Positions 1-7,132 of a stretch of 10,928 nt of DNA are shown one piece after another. How positions within the stretch are numbered: position 1 is the stretch's first letter; every line of letters starts with the position of its first letter. Source of the stretch: Victivallales bacterium (GTDB lineage: Bacteria; Verrucomicrobiota; Lentisphaeria; Oligosphaerales; Oligosphaeraceae); the NCBI GenBank assembly GCA_017963875.1, contig JAGCTA010000176.1, positions 1 through 10,928 on the forward strand. Reading direction: 5' to 3'. Made by a program: the position numbers and the translations under genes. The notes beneath the pieces were generated by a model. That model worked only from the letters and a program-made list of their open reading frames with translations. It did not search any database and was not told the origin of the DNA.

Positions 1-1536
1 AAACAGGCGGATGTAGGAGAGAATGTCAACAAATGAATTGATGAATGAAAATGGCGAATAAATGACGTCACCAAAATTCTTCCAGTTGATGGAGCATGTC
101 AGAATGGCGACGAAACCGATGCCGTACAATGCATACATCAAACCATCGGTATGCGGTACGCCTCCAGCGATGAGTTTGGCGGCTGCGAAGAAATTCGCCC
201 AGAGGAACAACGCCCAGCCGAGATTACCAATCACGTCCTTGATGGATTTGCGCTGGTTGTAGGCGCACCATGCGTGTGCAAGCGACGTATGGAAGGCCCC
301 GATGAAGAAACAAAGGAGTTTGATGTGCTCCTGTGTGCCGTCTTCGGAAAGCCACGGAAGACCGCTAAGAGGGAAGGGCATGCGGTTGTTGGGAATTCCA
401 AACCAATTGCCTGACAGTGCCCCGAAGACAAAGACACACACGCTCATGGAAAGCAGTACCTTCAGCCCCTTGCGCGCACTTTGTGATTTGGCTTTCAAAA
501 GGCCAAATCCTGTGAGTAAGATGAGCAATACGCCATAGCCCGCATCGCCAATCAGCATTCCGCAGAAAAGCGACAGAAAGAGGAACATTGCAACGCTGAC
601 GTCCGTTTCAAAATAGCCAGGGAGAATGCCGACAAAATCGAAGATGGACTGTGCCATGCTGAATTTGCCTGGAATATTCAGAAGCGTTGGCACATCGCTG
701 TCGTCTTCCTTGATGTCTTCATATCGAATCGCCCAGCCTGATTTTCTGGCGCAGACCAGCAGTGCGTCGAGCCGTGACATTGGGACATAGCCCGCAATAT
801 AGGCAAGAAGGTCATTGCCGCCCATGCCGTCGCGTGCCTGTGCAAAGTCGATGTCGCTTTGGAGCGAAGGTGCCAGGCTGCGAATCGGTTCCAAGGCGGT
901 GGCTGCGAGGTCATCCAATTCCGAGTTCAGTCGTCGTTCTGTGGCTTCTGCTGTTGCGAGTCGTGCTTCCAGAGTCGCGAGGTTTGTGCATTCTGGCATT
1001 GGTGCCAGCGGTAGTTGGCAGTCATCGGTCGGAGAGAGCGAAATGACTGTGAAATATGTCTTCTTTTTATCTCCGCTGATGGTTTTGACAATGGAATCCG
1101 CAGGCAGTTTCAATGTGGGTATTGACGCGGCTGGCGCCGCACAGAAGGCAACGTGTATGCCCGCGGCGCGGAGGTTATCAATGCTCTTGGAGTCAAAACT
1201 TCCCCACGGCGCCAGAAGTGCCAGATCCTTCCGTGTCTGAATGCGGCTTTCCTTCAGTTTGTCGAGGGCATCCAGTTTTTCAATGGTATCTTCCAGTGCC
1301 TTTTGAGCCTGAAGCGCTTCCTTTGACTTTGATGATGCCGCAGGCTTTCGGCTGGACAATGCGCTGACGGCGCGATTGAGCAGCGCCTGTCTGCGACGCA
1401 ATTCGTCGAGTTCCGTGGACTGCGGCTGCTTGACGGGCGTCACATGGAGCGTTCCCAGTTTCTGCATTGTCTGGATGGCCGTCTGCTTTTCGGCTGCCAG
1501 GCAGACAATCGTGACTTTTTTCATGGTTTCAATCAC
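1..1536 (-). CDS. atpI: V-type ATP synthase subunit I (a-subunit homologue), 3' end cut by left edge
   Basis: Membrane stator subunit that carries the ion half-channels of the V/A-type ATPase. The minus-strand frame stays open from 1536 to base 1 (512 codons). The protein starts MIETMKKVTIVCLAAEK and has a long, partly coiled-coil cytoplasmic half (about residues 1-305). The membrane half follows, with the family signature GDAGYG at 330-335, a conserved FIGAFH ending at H416, and SYIRL at 507-511. R510 matches the channel arginine of the family motif. Family members usually run about 600-650 residues, so roughly 100 or more C-terminal residues lie outside. I chose GTG at 1536 because GGAG (1544-1547) sits 7 bases upstream; an in-frame ATG at 1524 lacks such spacing. 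It follows atpD by 20 bases. Identification is firm; the start is fairly sure. Confidence 0.95.
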   Translation of the reverse strand, partial: MIETMKKVTIVCLAAEKQTAIQTMQKLGTLHVTPVKQPQSTELDELRRRQALLNRAVSALSSRKPAASSKSKEALQAQKALEDTIEKLDALDKLKESRIQTRKDLALLAPWGSFDSKSIDNLRAAGIHVAFCAAPAASIPTLKLPADSIVKTISGDKKKTYFTVISLSPTDDCQLPLAPMPECTNLATLEARLATAEATERRLNSELDDLAATALEPIRSLAPSLQSDIDFAQARDGMGGNDLLAYIAGYVPMSRLDALLVCARKSGWAIRYEDIKEDDSDVPTLLNIPGKFSMAQSIFDFVGILPGYFETDVSVAMFLFLSLFCGMLIGDAGYGVLLILLTGFGLLKAKSQSARKGLKVLLSMSVCVFVFGALSGNWFGIPNNRMPFPLSGLPWLSEDGTQEHIKLLCFFIGAFHTSLAHAWCAYNQRKSIKDVIGNLGWALFLWANFFAAAKLIAGGVPHTDGLMYALYGIGFVAILTCSINWKNFGDVIYSPFSFINSFVDILSYIRLF

Positions 1537-1543
1537 GGTTATT

Positions 1544-1547
1544 CTCC
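1544..1547 (-). promoter_or_regulatory. Shine-Dalgarno of atpI
   Basis: GGAG on the minus strand, 7 bases before GTG at 1536 and 19 bases before ATG at 1524. The spacing favours the GTG start. It stands out because atpA, atpB and atpD show no recognisable Shine-Dalgarno. Confidence 0.6.
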
Positions 1548-1556
1548 GTAGGAATA

Positions 1557-2171
1557 TTATGCGATGGTCGCGTCACGCGCGGCGCATTTGCCTTTGGCGA
1601 TTTTTGAGCGACCGACGGAATTCGTCTGCTGGTCGCCGAGGTAGATATTGATAACGCGGATGTTTTCGCGTGCGTTTGGAATCATGACCTTCTCGAAAAG
1701 GTTGACACGCTGCGTGACGACGCGCAATTCCTGTTCAAGCAGTTGCAGCGCCTCTTCCAGCAAGCGTTTGCGCAAGCCCAATTCAATGGCACTTTTCACA
1801 ACGTCAATGGCATCATCAAACCAGATTGGAGTCGTGAACAGGTCATAGCCAGCATCCTCGAATTCAATGGATTCGAAGATTGGCACGTCCGTTCCCGCGA
1901 TGTTCCGCGTACCCACATTCCATGACACGACCTTGATAAGGCTGTCAAGCGCTGGCGCGTCATTTCCGCCGAACAGTGCGATGGACTGTTCAGAACGTTT
2001 GGTGACATCCGCCATCTGCACATCAAGGGAATTGATTGCCTCGCGCATCTGACGGACTTCCAACTGCAACTGTTGCTTTTTGAGTTGCAACGTCGGTAGA
2101 TAGCGTTCAAAACGCTTCAGCGAATCACGCTGGTTTTTCAGTTCGTTTTTTGTCAACTTGATTTTAGCCAT
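1557..2171 (-). CDS. atpD: V-type ATP synthase subunit D (central rotor shaft)
   Basis: Central-stalk subunit whose long antiparallel coiled coil turns inside the A3B3 hexamer and passes torque to the c-ring. The 204-residue protein has the expected shape for subunit D. An N-terminal Leu/Lys/Gln-rich helix (about 3-50) resembles the family pattern of K-x-x-L-x-x-L-K-x-x-L spacing. A C-terminal helix (about 125-175) contains RVNLFEKVMIP at 155-165, close to the family signature RVNALExVxIP. The middle (about 65-120) is the globular head. It starts 18 bases after atpB and ends 20 bases before atpI, so it is surely cotranscribed. No Shine-Dalgarno is visible before the ATG; translation may rely on coupling or an A/U-rich leader. 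Length is normal for the family. Confidence 0.94.
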   Translation of the reverse strand: MAKIKLTKNELKNQRDSLKRFERYLPTLQLKKQQLQLEVRQMREAINSLDVQMADVTKRSEQSIALFGGNDAPALDSLIKVVSWNVGTRNIAGTDVPIFESIEFEDAGYDLFTTPIWFDDAIDVVKSAIELGLRKRLLEEALQLLEQELRVVTQRVNLFEKVMIPNARENIRVINIYLGDQQTNSVGRSKIAKGKCAARDATIA

Positions 2172-2189
2172 GATTATAAAGCATTCAAG

Positions 2190-3488
2190 TTAGTTTTTTG
2201 GCCAGAACTGGTTGACGAGGTCGGTCTTGATGCCAGTTTCCGCAGGCTTGAAGCATTCGGCAAGCGTTTTCCATCCGAGATCAAGCGCATCTTCCAGAGG
2301 AATGTTGACTGACAGGTCCATCATGCGCGCCTCGAAGAGTTCACCGTATTTCAGGAGTTTCTCGTCCCAAGCACTCATTCTGAAGCCCATGGACTGCTTT
2401 TCAAGTGCCTCCTTGTATTCCGCATAGAGGCGAATCATATTGTCCATGAGCGCACGGTGGTCGGCGCGTGTTTCGGAGTTGACCTGCTGCTTGAGTCGTG
2501 AAAGCGACCCGAATGGCTCGATGCGTCCGTTGACAAGATAGAACTGGCCTTCCGTGATGTAGCCCGTGTTGTCGGGAACGGGATGCGTCACGTCATCGCC
2601 AGGCATCGTCGTTACGGCAAGGATAGTGATGGAACCTGCCGTCTCGAAATCGACGGCTTTTTCATATCGCGAAGCCAACTGACTGTAGAGGTCGCCAGGG
2701 TAGCCTCGGTTGGAGGGAATCTGCTCCATGGTGATGGCGATTTCCTTCAGCGCATCGCAGAAGTTCGTCATGTCCGTCAGCAGGACCAGGACTCGTTTGT
2801 TTTCCTGCGTGGCGAAATATTCCGCTGTCGCCAAGGCCATGTCTGGGACGAGCAGGCATTCGACGATTGGGTCTGCGGCGGTATGGATGAACATGACGGT
2901 ACGCGAGAGCGCACCGTGTTCGTCAAGAGTGTTCTTGAAAGTCAAGTAATCATCGTACTTGAGGCCCATGCCGCCAAGCACGATCATATCGACTTCTGCC
3001 TGCATGGCGATTCGTGCCAGCAGTTCGTTGTATGGTTCACCTGCCACGGAGAAAATAGGAAGTTTCTGTGATTCGACGAGTGTATTGAAAATATCGATCA
3101 TCGGGATACCCGTACGAATCATGTTCTTTGGGATGATTCGGTTGGCTGGATTGACTGATGGACCGCCGATGTCAATGAGATTGTCCGTGAGGGCTGGGCC
3201 TTTGTCGCGCGGGGATCCATTGCCAGTGAAGATTCGGCCAAGAAGCGCGTCTGAGGCTGAGACCTTCATTGGACGGCCCAGGAAACGCACTTCAGCATCC
3301 GTGGAAATGCCGCGCGAACCAGCGAAAACCTGAAGATAGACGCGCTGCTTGTCCAGGCGGATGACCTGCGCAAGGGACGAGCCTCGCTGGGATTTGACCT
3401 CTGCCAGTTCACCATTGGCGACATTTTCGGCTTCGACAGTGATGACGTTGCCGCTGATCTGGATGATTCGATGGTACAGTTTTCTCAT
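2190..3488 (-). CDS. atpB: V-type ATP synthase subunit B (non-catalytic nucleotide-binding subunit)
   Basis: Regulatory, non-catalytic partner of AtpA in the A3B3 head. The 432-residue protein is full length for bacterial B subunits. The N-terminal beta-barrel (about 1-70) is followed by the nucleotide-binding fold. The conserved block around 125-165 includes [17 protein letters not shown] and then [20 protein letters not shown]. As in B subunits generally, the P-loop is replaced by SVAGEPYN, so ATP hydrolysis is not expected here. The C-terminal helical domain includes a [16 protein letters not shown] segment, typical of the family's arginine-finger-adjacent region. The gene lies 30 bases after atpA and 18 before atpD. 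The start ATG at 3488 has no clear Shine-Dalgarno, but MRKLYHRI matches the expected family N-terminus. Identification is firm. Confidence 0.96.
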   Translation of the reverse strand: MRKLYHRIIQISGNVITVEAENVANGELAEVKSQRGSSLAQVIRLDKQRVYLQVFAGSRGISTDAEVRFLGRPMKVSASDALLGRIFTGNGSPRDKGPALTDNLIDIGGPSVNPANRIIPKNMIRTGIPMIDIFNTLVESQKLPIFSVAGEPYNELLARIAMQAEVDMIVLGGMGLKYDDYLTFKNTLDEHGALSRTVMFIHTAADPIVECLLVPDMALATAEYFATQENKRVLVLLTDMTNFCDALKEIAITMEQIPSNRGYPGDLYSQLASRYEKAVDFETAGSITILAVTTMPGDDVTHPVPDNTGYITEGQFYLVNGRIEPFGSLSRLKQQVNSETRADHRALMDNMIRLYAEYKEALEKQSMGFRMSAWDEKLLKYGELFEARMMDLSVNIPLEDALDLGWKTLAECFKPAETGIKTDLVNQFWPKN

Positions 3489-3518
3489 AATTCGTGGAAT
3501 GTTATGTGGGTGAACGGG

Positions 3519-5243
3519 TTAAGCGTTGAGCATATCGTCGATTTTCTTTTCCTGTGCCTTGAAATCATCGGACTGCCATGGGAGATAGTTCCAGTCGATG
3601 AACAATTGGCGGAGGTTCTGGAAGAACGTCCGCGCCTGGTCCTTGTCGGAAAAGTTGAACTCGTGGCGGATAATGGAGAGCAGTTTGTCGAAGACGTACT
3701 GCTGGCGGTCTGCGCTGCACGCGCTGTCGATTTTGTCAAATGTATTCTGCTGCAGATAGACAGAATCGATGAATTCGGATTTGAGGTATGTGATGAAGTC
3801 CGTGACGGGAGTTCCCTCTTCGCCGACGACCTTCATCATCTGGTTGACTTCATTGCCCGCTCGTAGCATTCTTCTTGCTTCGGAAACCTTGTCCGCAGGG
3901 ACGGTCGATGCGTATTTGCTCCAAGATTCCAACGGGTGGATGGATGGATAGCGGCGGGCGTTGGCGCGGTCGCGGGACAATGCCAGTAAGCATCCGACGA
4001 CTTTTCGAGTCGCCTGGGTGACTGGTTCCTCGAAGTTTCCGCCTGCTGGAGAGACGGCGCCGCAGATGGTGATGGAGCCGCGTGAGCCGTCGTTCAGTTT
4101 TACAAGGCCCGCCCGCTCGTAGAATGACGCGACCAGCGATTCCAAGTATGCTGGAAATGCCTCTTCTCCAGGGATTTCCTCCAGTCGGCCAGACTCTTCG
4201 CGGAGTGCCTGTGCCCAACGGGATGTGGACTCGGCTAGCAACAGCACGTCCAGCCCCATCTGGCGGTAGTATTCAGCAAGTGTGACCGATGTGTAGATGG
4301 ATGCCTCACGTGCGGCGACTGGCATGGAACTGGTGTTGCAGATGATGATGGTGCGGTCGATGAGATGGCGTCCCGTGCGCGGGTCGTCCAAATGCGGGAA
4401 TTCACGCAGGATTTCAACGACTTCGCCAGCGCGTTCACCACATGCCGCGACAATAACCACATCGACTTCGGAACGTTGTGACAGCGCGTGCTGGAGAACT
4501 GTTTTCCCTGCGCCAAATGGTCCTGGTGTACAGAATGTTCCGCCTTTGGCTACGGGGAAGAATGTGTCAATGGTACGAACCTGTGTAATCAGCGGGTCGG
4601 TCGGAAGAAGGCGTTCATCATAGCAAGTGACGGGGACTTTGACTGGCCATGTCTGGACCATGGTGATGTCGCGCTCTGATTCACCGTCGGATGCTTTGGC
4701 GACGACGGTGTCGATGTTGTATGCTCCTGGCGCGATTGTCCAGGTGATTTTCCATTCGCCCGCCCATGCAAAAGGCAGCATGATACGATGCTTGAAAATA
4801 CCCTCGGGGACGGTTCCGACCGTATCGGATGCCTTCAGAATATCGCCGACTTTCGCGACAGGCGTATATTCCCACAGTTTTTCACGGTCAAGCGGATATA
4901 CGTACAGGCCGCGCTTCAGAAAATAGCCCGCCTGCTTTGCAAGTTCAGGCAATGGGTTCTGAAGACCGTCGTACACCTGCGTCAAGAGTCCTGGCCCCAG
5001 TTCAACGGAAAGCAGTTGCGAGGTGAATTCAACGGGATCGCCTACTTTGACGCCTGTCGTGCTCTCGAATACCTGGATATCCGCTTCACGCCCACGGACG
5101 CGAATGACCTCGCCTTTCAGGCGTGAACCATCTTCTGGCAGGATATATGCGACTTCGTTCTGGGTCACGCTCTTGTCGAAGGCGACGCTGACCATATTAC
5201 CGTTGACGCCGGTTACGCGTTGGCTCGTGATGTTCTCGCTCAT
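3519..5243 (-). CDS. atpA: V-type ATP synthase subunit A (catalytic subunit)
   Basis: Catalytic subunit that binds and hydrolyses (or makes) ATP in the soluble head. The 574-residue protein shows domains in family order. The N-terminal beta-barrel (about 1-70) is followed by the A-specific insertion (about 110-190), then the nucleotide-binding domain with P-loop GPFGAGKT at 241-248 (K247 catalytic). The ESTSRWAQALREESGRLEEI block ends in a GEE catalytic-glutamate region, and the C-terminus is helical. Most relatives have GPFGSGKT; Ala for Ser here is a mild variation. ATG at 5243 starts MSENITSQRVTGVNGNMV, as expected. No Shine-Dalgarno is seen. The leader contains a perfect inverted repeat (5272-5291). 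It follows the DUF2764-like gene by 69 bases, the widest gap inside the operon, and precedes atpB by 30. Confidence 0.97.
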   Translation of the reverse strand: MSENITSQRVTGVNGNMVSVAFDKSVTQNEVAYILPEDGSRLKGEVIRVRGREADIQVFESTTGVKVGDPVEFTSQLLSVELGPGLLTQVYDGLQNPLPELAKQAGYFLKRGLYVYPLDREKLWEYTPVAKVGDILKASDTVGTVPEGIFKHRIMLPFAWAGEWKITWTIAPGAYNIDTVVAKASDGESERDITMVQTWPVKVPVTCYDERLLPTDPLITQVRTIDTFFPVAKGGTFCTPGPFGAGKTVLQHALSQRSEVDVVIVAACGERAGEVVEILREFPHLDDPRTGRHLIDRTIIICNTSSMPVAAREASIYTSVTLAEYYRQMGLDVLLLAESTSRWAQALREESGRLEEIPGEEAFPAYLESLVASFYERAGLVKLNDGSRGSITICGAVSPAGGNFEEPVTQATRKVVGCLLALSRDRANARRYPSIHPLESWSKYASTVPADKVSEARRMLRAGNEVNQMMKVVGEEGTPVTDFITYLKSEFIDSVYLQQNTFDKIDSACSADRQQYVFDKLLSIIRHEFNFSDKDQARTFFQNLRQLFIDWNYLPWQSDDFKAQEKKIDDMLNA

Positions 5244-5271
5244 TTTTCGTATGTATTCTGTGGGCTGTTTA

Positions 5272-5291
5272 GGAGGGAATGGTTTCCCTCC
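5272..5291 (-). promoter_or_regulatory. Perfect 8-bp inverted repeat (hairpin) in the atpA leader
   Basis: Minus-strand RNA would read GGAGGGAA, loop ACCA, UUCCCUCC. This is an 8-bp stem of mostly G-C pairs and a 4-base loop, with no uridine run on the minus strand, so it is not a classical terminator for this operon. It lies between the DUF2764-like stop (5313) and the atpA start (5243), ending 28 bases before the ATG. The 5' arm contains a GGAGG core that would be buried in the stem. It may set mRNA stability or processing and raise the yield of A and B relative to E. The structure is seen; the role is inferred. Confidence 0.5.
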
Positions 5292-5312
5292 GTTTATGTT
5301 TTTGCGATGATT

Positions 5313-5876
5313 CTAGATGTCGTGGCGAACTGTCTCCGCCTGTTGAATGCCATTTTCCACGAGTTGTCCATGGATTCTCATTCCGCCTTCAAGATTCCTT
5401 GATGCCGAACGTTCAATCAGCAGGAGTTTCAACGCGTAGATGGCAATTGCGTCCAAATCATACAGATGGTCGTGTTCAAGGCCCTCAAGAAATTGCCAGC
5501 GTAATGTGTCGATGACCGATTCGCGTTCTGCAGGGGAGGGAAGGGCAAACGCCTCCTCTACTTGATGGCGCGTGTATTGGCTGATGCAGTCTGTCGGCTT
5601 TTGGGGTACATCGGCTCGGTGGAGTTTGGCTCCACGGATTTTGGCTGCAGTATTTCTCAAGAGTGTCTCGAAATCGCGCCATTGGCGTGCCGTACAAAGT
5701 GTCGATGAGCACGGTTCGCCAGTGACATCAAGCGTGAGTGCCTGAATGGCGTCCGCATCGTGCGGTGCAAGCATGTTTCGGCACGATTCAAGCAACTGTC
5801 GATGGCTGATGGCGGGTGCTTCCCCACGTTTAAGCATCGGCAGGCTGCTGATGAAATAATGAAAATCAATGGACAT
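5313..5876 (-). CDS. DUF2764-like V-ATPase operon protein, candidate C/d-type subunit
   Basis: Small soluble protein encoded between atpE and atpA, the slot held by a DUF2764-family gene in Chlamydia-type operons as I recall them. With the start used here it has 187 residues. The N-terminus MSIDFHYFISSLPML resembles the family's M-x-YYYLVASLP opening. The middle has a DFETLLRN-AAKIRGAKL stretch. The end carries RWQFLEGLEHDHLYDLDAI followed by YALKLLLIER, the most family-like part. No transmembrane segment or signal peptide is seen. No subunit C gene is visible in the operon, so this may serve as the central-stalk socket; that is inference. An alternative in-frame GTG at 5915 overlaps the atpE stop (GTGA) and adds 13 residues. 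Neither start has a Shine-Dalgarno, and I favour the ATG by family resemblance. Confidence 0.8.
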   Translation of the reverse strand: MSIDFHYFISSLPMLKRGEAPAISHRQLLESCRNMLAPHDADAIQALTLDVTGEPCSSTLCTARQWRDFETLLRNTAAKIRGAKLHRADVPQKPTDCISQYTRHQVEEAFALPSPAERESVIDTLRWQFLEGLEHDHLYDLDAIAIYALKLLLIERSASRNLEGGMRIHGQLVENGIQQAETVRHDI

Positions 5877-5911
5877 TGATGGTAAGGCTGGTGGTTTGAG
5901 GATGGAACGTG

Positions 5912-6514
5912 TCACTCGTTGAGCGCGGCCGTGAGTTTGGGACCGATGAAAGCGGCGATAGTATCTGTCAATGCCTGGTCAGAGAAGTCGTACATGACAT
6001 CATTTCCAGTGAAGACAAGTTTGAATCCGCTGGTGACATTCCCTGGAGCGATGGTGCAGCGTGCTTTCAGGTCGGCGGCAAGTTTCGCCTTGACTGCTGA
6101 TTCCAAGGTCGCCAGTTGCGATTCATTGACCAGCACGGTCAAATCGTCGCTGTTGCCGTTTTTCGCGATGTATCCGGTGATGACATTGGCGATGACGGAT
6201 GCCAGTTTTTCACCATTCAGTGTCTCCTTCATGAGATCGGAGACTGACTGGCGGACGCGGTTCTGGAGGTTTGCCCTCAGGCTGAGGATGATGTCCCGTG
6301 ACGCGTGGCGCAGTTTCATCATGCCTTCCTTCAACTGCACTGCCGCGTCTCTGGAAGCATCAGCGGTGATTTTCGCGGCCTGTTCCCTGGCATCGGCGAT
6401 AATTGCCTCAGCCTCTTTCTTCGCCTTGGCGATAATCTCATCCTGTTCCTGGCGGGCTTTTTTCACGCCCTCATCATTTATTTTATCCAGTAATGCCTGA
6501 AGTTCGTCGGCCAT
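5912..6514 (-). CDS. atpE: V-type ATP synthase subunit E (peripheral stalk)
   Basis: Peripheral-stalk subunit that ties the catalytic head to subunit I and resists rotation. The 200-residue protein has an N-terminal charged, alanine-rich coiled coil (about 1-80) with repeats such as IIAKAKKEAEAIIADAREQA. A compact C-terminal domain (about 100-200) ends with a VMYDFSDQALTDTI-type motif typical of bacterial E subunits, then PKLTAAL. It is the first gene of the operon, 44 bases downstream of a predicted +1 near 6566. ATG at 6514 is preceded by AGGGGA (6524-6529) at 9-base spacing. Its TGA overlaps a possible GTG start of the next gene. The usual heterodimer partner (G/H) is not seen in this window. 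Length fits the family. Confidence 0.92.
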   Translation of the reverse strand: MADELQALLDKINDEGVKKARQEQDEIIAKAKKEAEAIIADAREQAAKITADASRDAAVQLKEGMMKLRHASRDIILSLRANLQNRVRQSVSDLMKETLNGEKLASVIANVITGYIAKNGNSDDLTVLVNESQLATLESAVKAKLAADLKARCTIAPGNVTSGFKLVFTGNDVMYDFSDQALTDTIAAFIGPKLTAALNE

Positions 6515-6523
6515 GGTTGAACG

Positions 6524-6529
6524 TCCCCT
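6524..6529 (-). promoter_or_regulatory. Probable Shine-Dalgarno of atpE
   Basis: AGGGGA on the minus strand, 9 bases before ATG at 6514. It is an imperfect match to AGGAGG but purine-rich and reasonably placed, and it supports the chosen start. Confidence 0.45.
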
Positions 6530-6572
6530 GTGGTATGTTGAAAAGATTTATTTATTGTTTGGTAAACTATGC

Positions 6573-6600
6573 AATATAGCCATCAAAACGCCAAAATCAA
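6573..6600 (-). promoter_or_regulatory. Sigma70-like promoter of the V-ATPase operon
   Basis: On the minus strand TTGATT (6595-6600) is followed after 16 bases by TATATT (6573-6578). These match the -35 consensus at 4 of 6 positions and the -10 consensus at 5 of 6. The expected start site is near 6566, giving a leader of about 50 bases before atpE. It lies in the only long intergenic gap of the window, exactly where an operon promoter is expected, with a tandem repeat immediately upstream. The assignment rests on consensus matching alone. Confidence 0.55.
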
Positions 6601-6607
6601 TCTTTTG

Positions 6608-6647
6608 CAGGCATGGGAAAAGATGTTCAGGCATAGAAAAAGACGTT
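6608..6647. repeat. Two tandem 20-bp direct repeats upstream of the atpE promoter
   Basis: On the plus strand the units at 6608-6627 and 6628-6647 are head to tail without a gap and agree at 17 of 20 bases. Both begin CAGGCAT, share an A-rich centre (AAAAGA) and end GTT. The array ends 7 bases from the -35 box of the predicted promoter, on its upstream side. A 20-bp period is about two helical turns, so two proteins could bind on the same face of the DNA, as with activator sites. No third copy is seen on either side. The repeat is seen directly; binding is inferred. Confidence 0.7.
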
Positions 6648-6667
6648 TTTTCTAAAAAAAGGATGCT

Positions 6668-7132
6668 TCAGGGTATATCAATGTAATCCAGCAATGCACG
6701 GCAGCCCATGAGAATGTCATCATACGTCTCATCGAAATTGTGCGTGTACCATGGGTCGGCGATATCTCTTGGGTGGTCTGTGTAATCCAAAAGCCTGGTG
6801 ACGGCGACGTTGTTGCCGAGCATTCGATGGATGTTTCGGACATTCGCCTCGTCCATGCCGATGATGAGGTCGAAGCGTTCGATGTCCGTGAGATTGATCT
6901 GTCGTGCGCGGTGAGGGATGCAGGGGATGCGCATTTCGCGCAGTTTGGCGACGGTGCCTGGATGGATGGAGTTGCCGAGTTCCTCCGTCGATGTCGCGGC
7001 GGAATCGACGACGAGTTTATCGGCGAGTCCGCGCTGATCGGCGATCCATTTCATGACGGACTGCGCCATCGTGGATCGGCAGATGTTGCCGTGGCAGACG
7101 AACAGTATGCGGATGGGATGCTGCAAGGTCAT
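6668..7132 (-). CDS. Low-molecular-weight protein tyrosine phosphatase family protein
   Basis: Cytoplasmic phosphatase fold that cleaves phosphotyrosine through a cysteinyl-phosphate intermediate; some relatives act on arginine phosphate or are arsenate reductases. The 154-residue protein is the usual size. The P-loop CHGNICRS gives CX5R with C13 and R19, close to the family CxGNICRS. The general-acid motif is DPWY with D126, followed by F-DETYDDI. Thr follows CRS where many members have Pro (CRSP). I chose ATG at 7132 because it puts the P-loop at the normal distance from the N-terminus and overlaps the permease stop (ATGA), a sign of translational coupling. A longer frame to 7231 would only add unrelated sequence inside the permease gene. 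The substrate cannot be told; no tyrosine kinase gene is visible nearby. Confidence 0.92.
   Translation of the reverse strand: MTLQHPIRILFVCHGNICRSTMAQSVMKWIADQRGLADKLVVDSAATSTEELGNSIHPGTVAKLREMRIPCIPHRARQINLTDIERFDLIIGMDEANVRNIHRMLGNNVAVTRLLDYTDHPRDIADPWYTHNFDETYDDILMGCRALLDYIDIP

Larger units (their letters stand above)
6515..6667. other. Intergenic region between phosphatase gene and atpE
   Basis: The longest gene-free stretch of the window (153 bases) and strongly A/T-rich compared with the flanking genes. From the phosphatase stop it holds, in transcription order, a T-run and A/T-only inverted repeats (around 6635-6660), the two 20-bp repeats, the predicted promoter, and the atpE leader with its Shine-Dalgarno. 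No strong G/C hairpin followed by a T-run is present, so read-through from the phosphatase gene into the ATPase operon cannot be excluded. Confidence 0.7.

Noticed and set aside
2173..2178. Minus-strand TATAAT just before atpD
   Set aside because: It lies 1-2 bases from the ATG with no suitably spaced -35 box, inside a tight operon; probably chance A/T-rich sequence.
2583..3071. 162-codon open frame on the plus strand opposite atpB
   Set aside because: It mirrors a conserved part of AtpB; codon-shadow effect, no recognisable protein.
5919..6500. 193-codon open frame on the plus strand antisense to atpE
   Set aside because: It lies wholly opposite a well-identified gene, and its Ser/Ala-rich translation reflects the reverse of an Ala/Lys/Glu-rich coiled coil. 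No family resemblance or initiation signal.
6635..6660. Possible terminator after the phosphatase gene
   Set aside because: The inverted repeats here are almost pure A/T and short, and no T-run follows a G/C stem on the minus strand, so it is not convincing as an intrinsic terminator.
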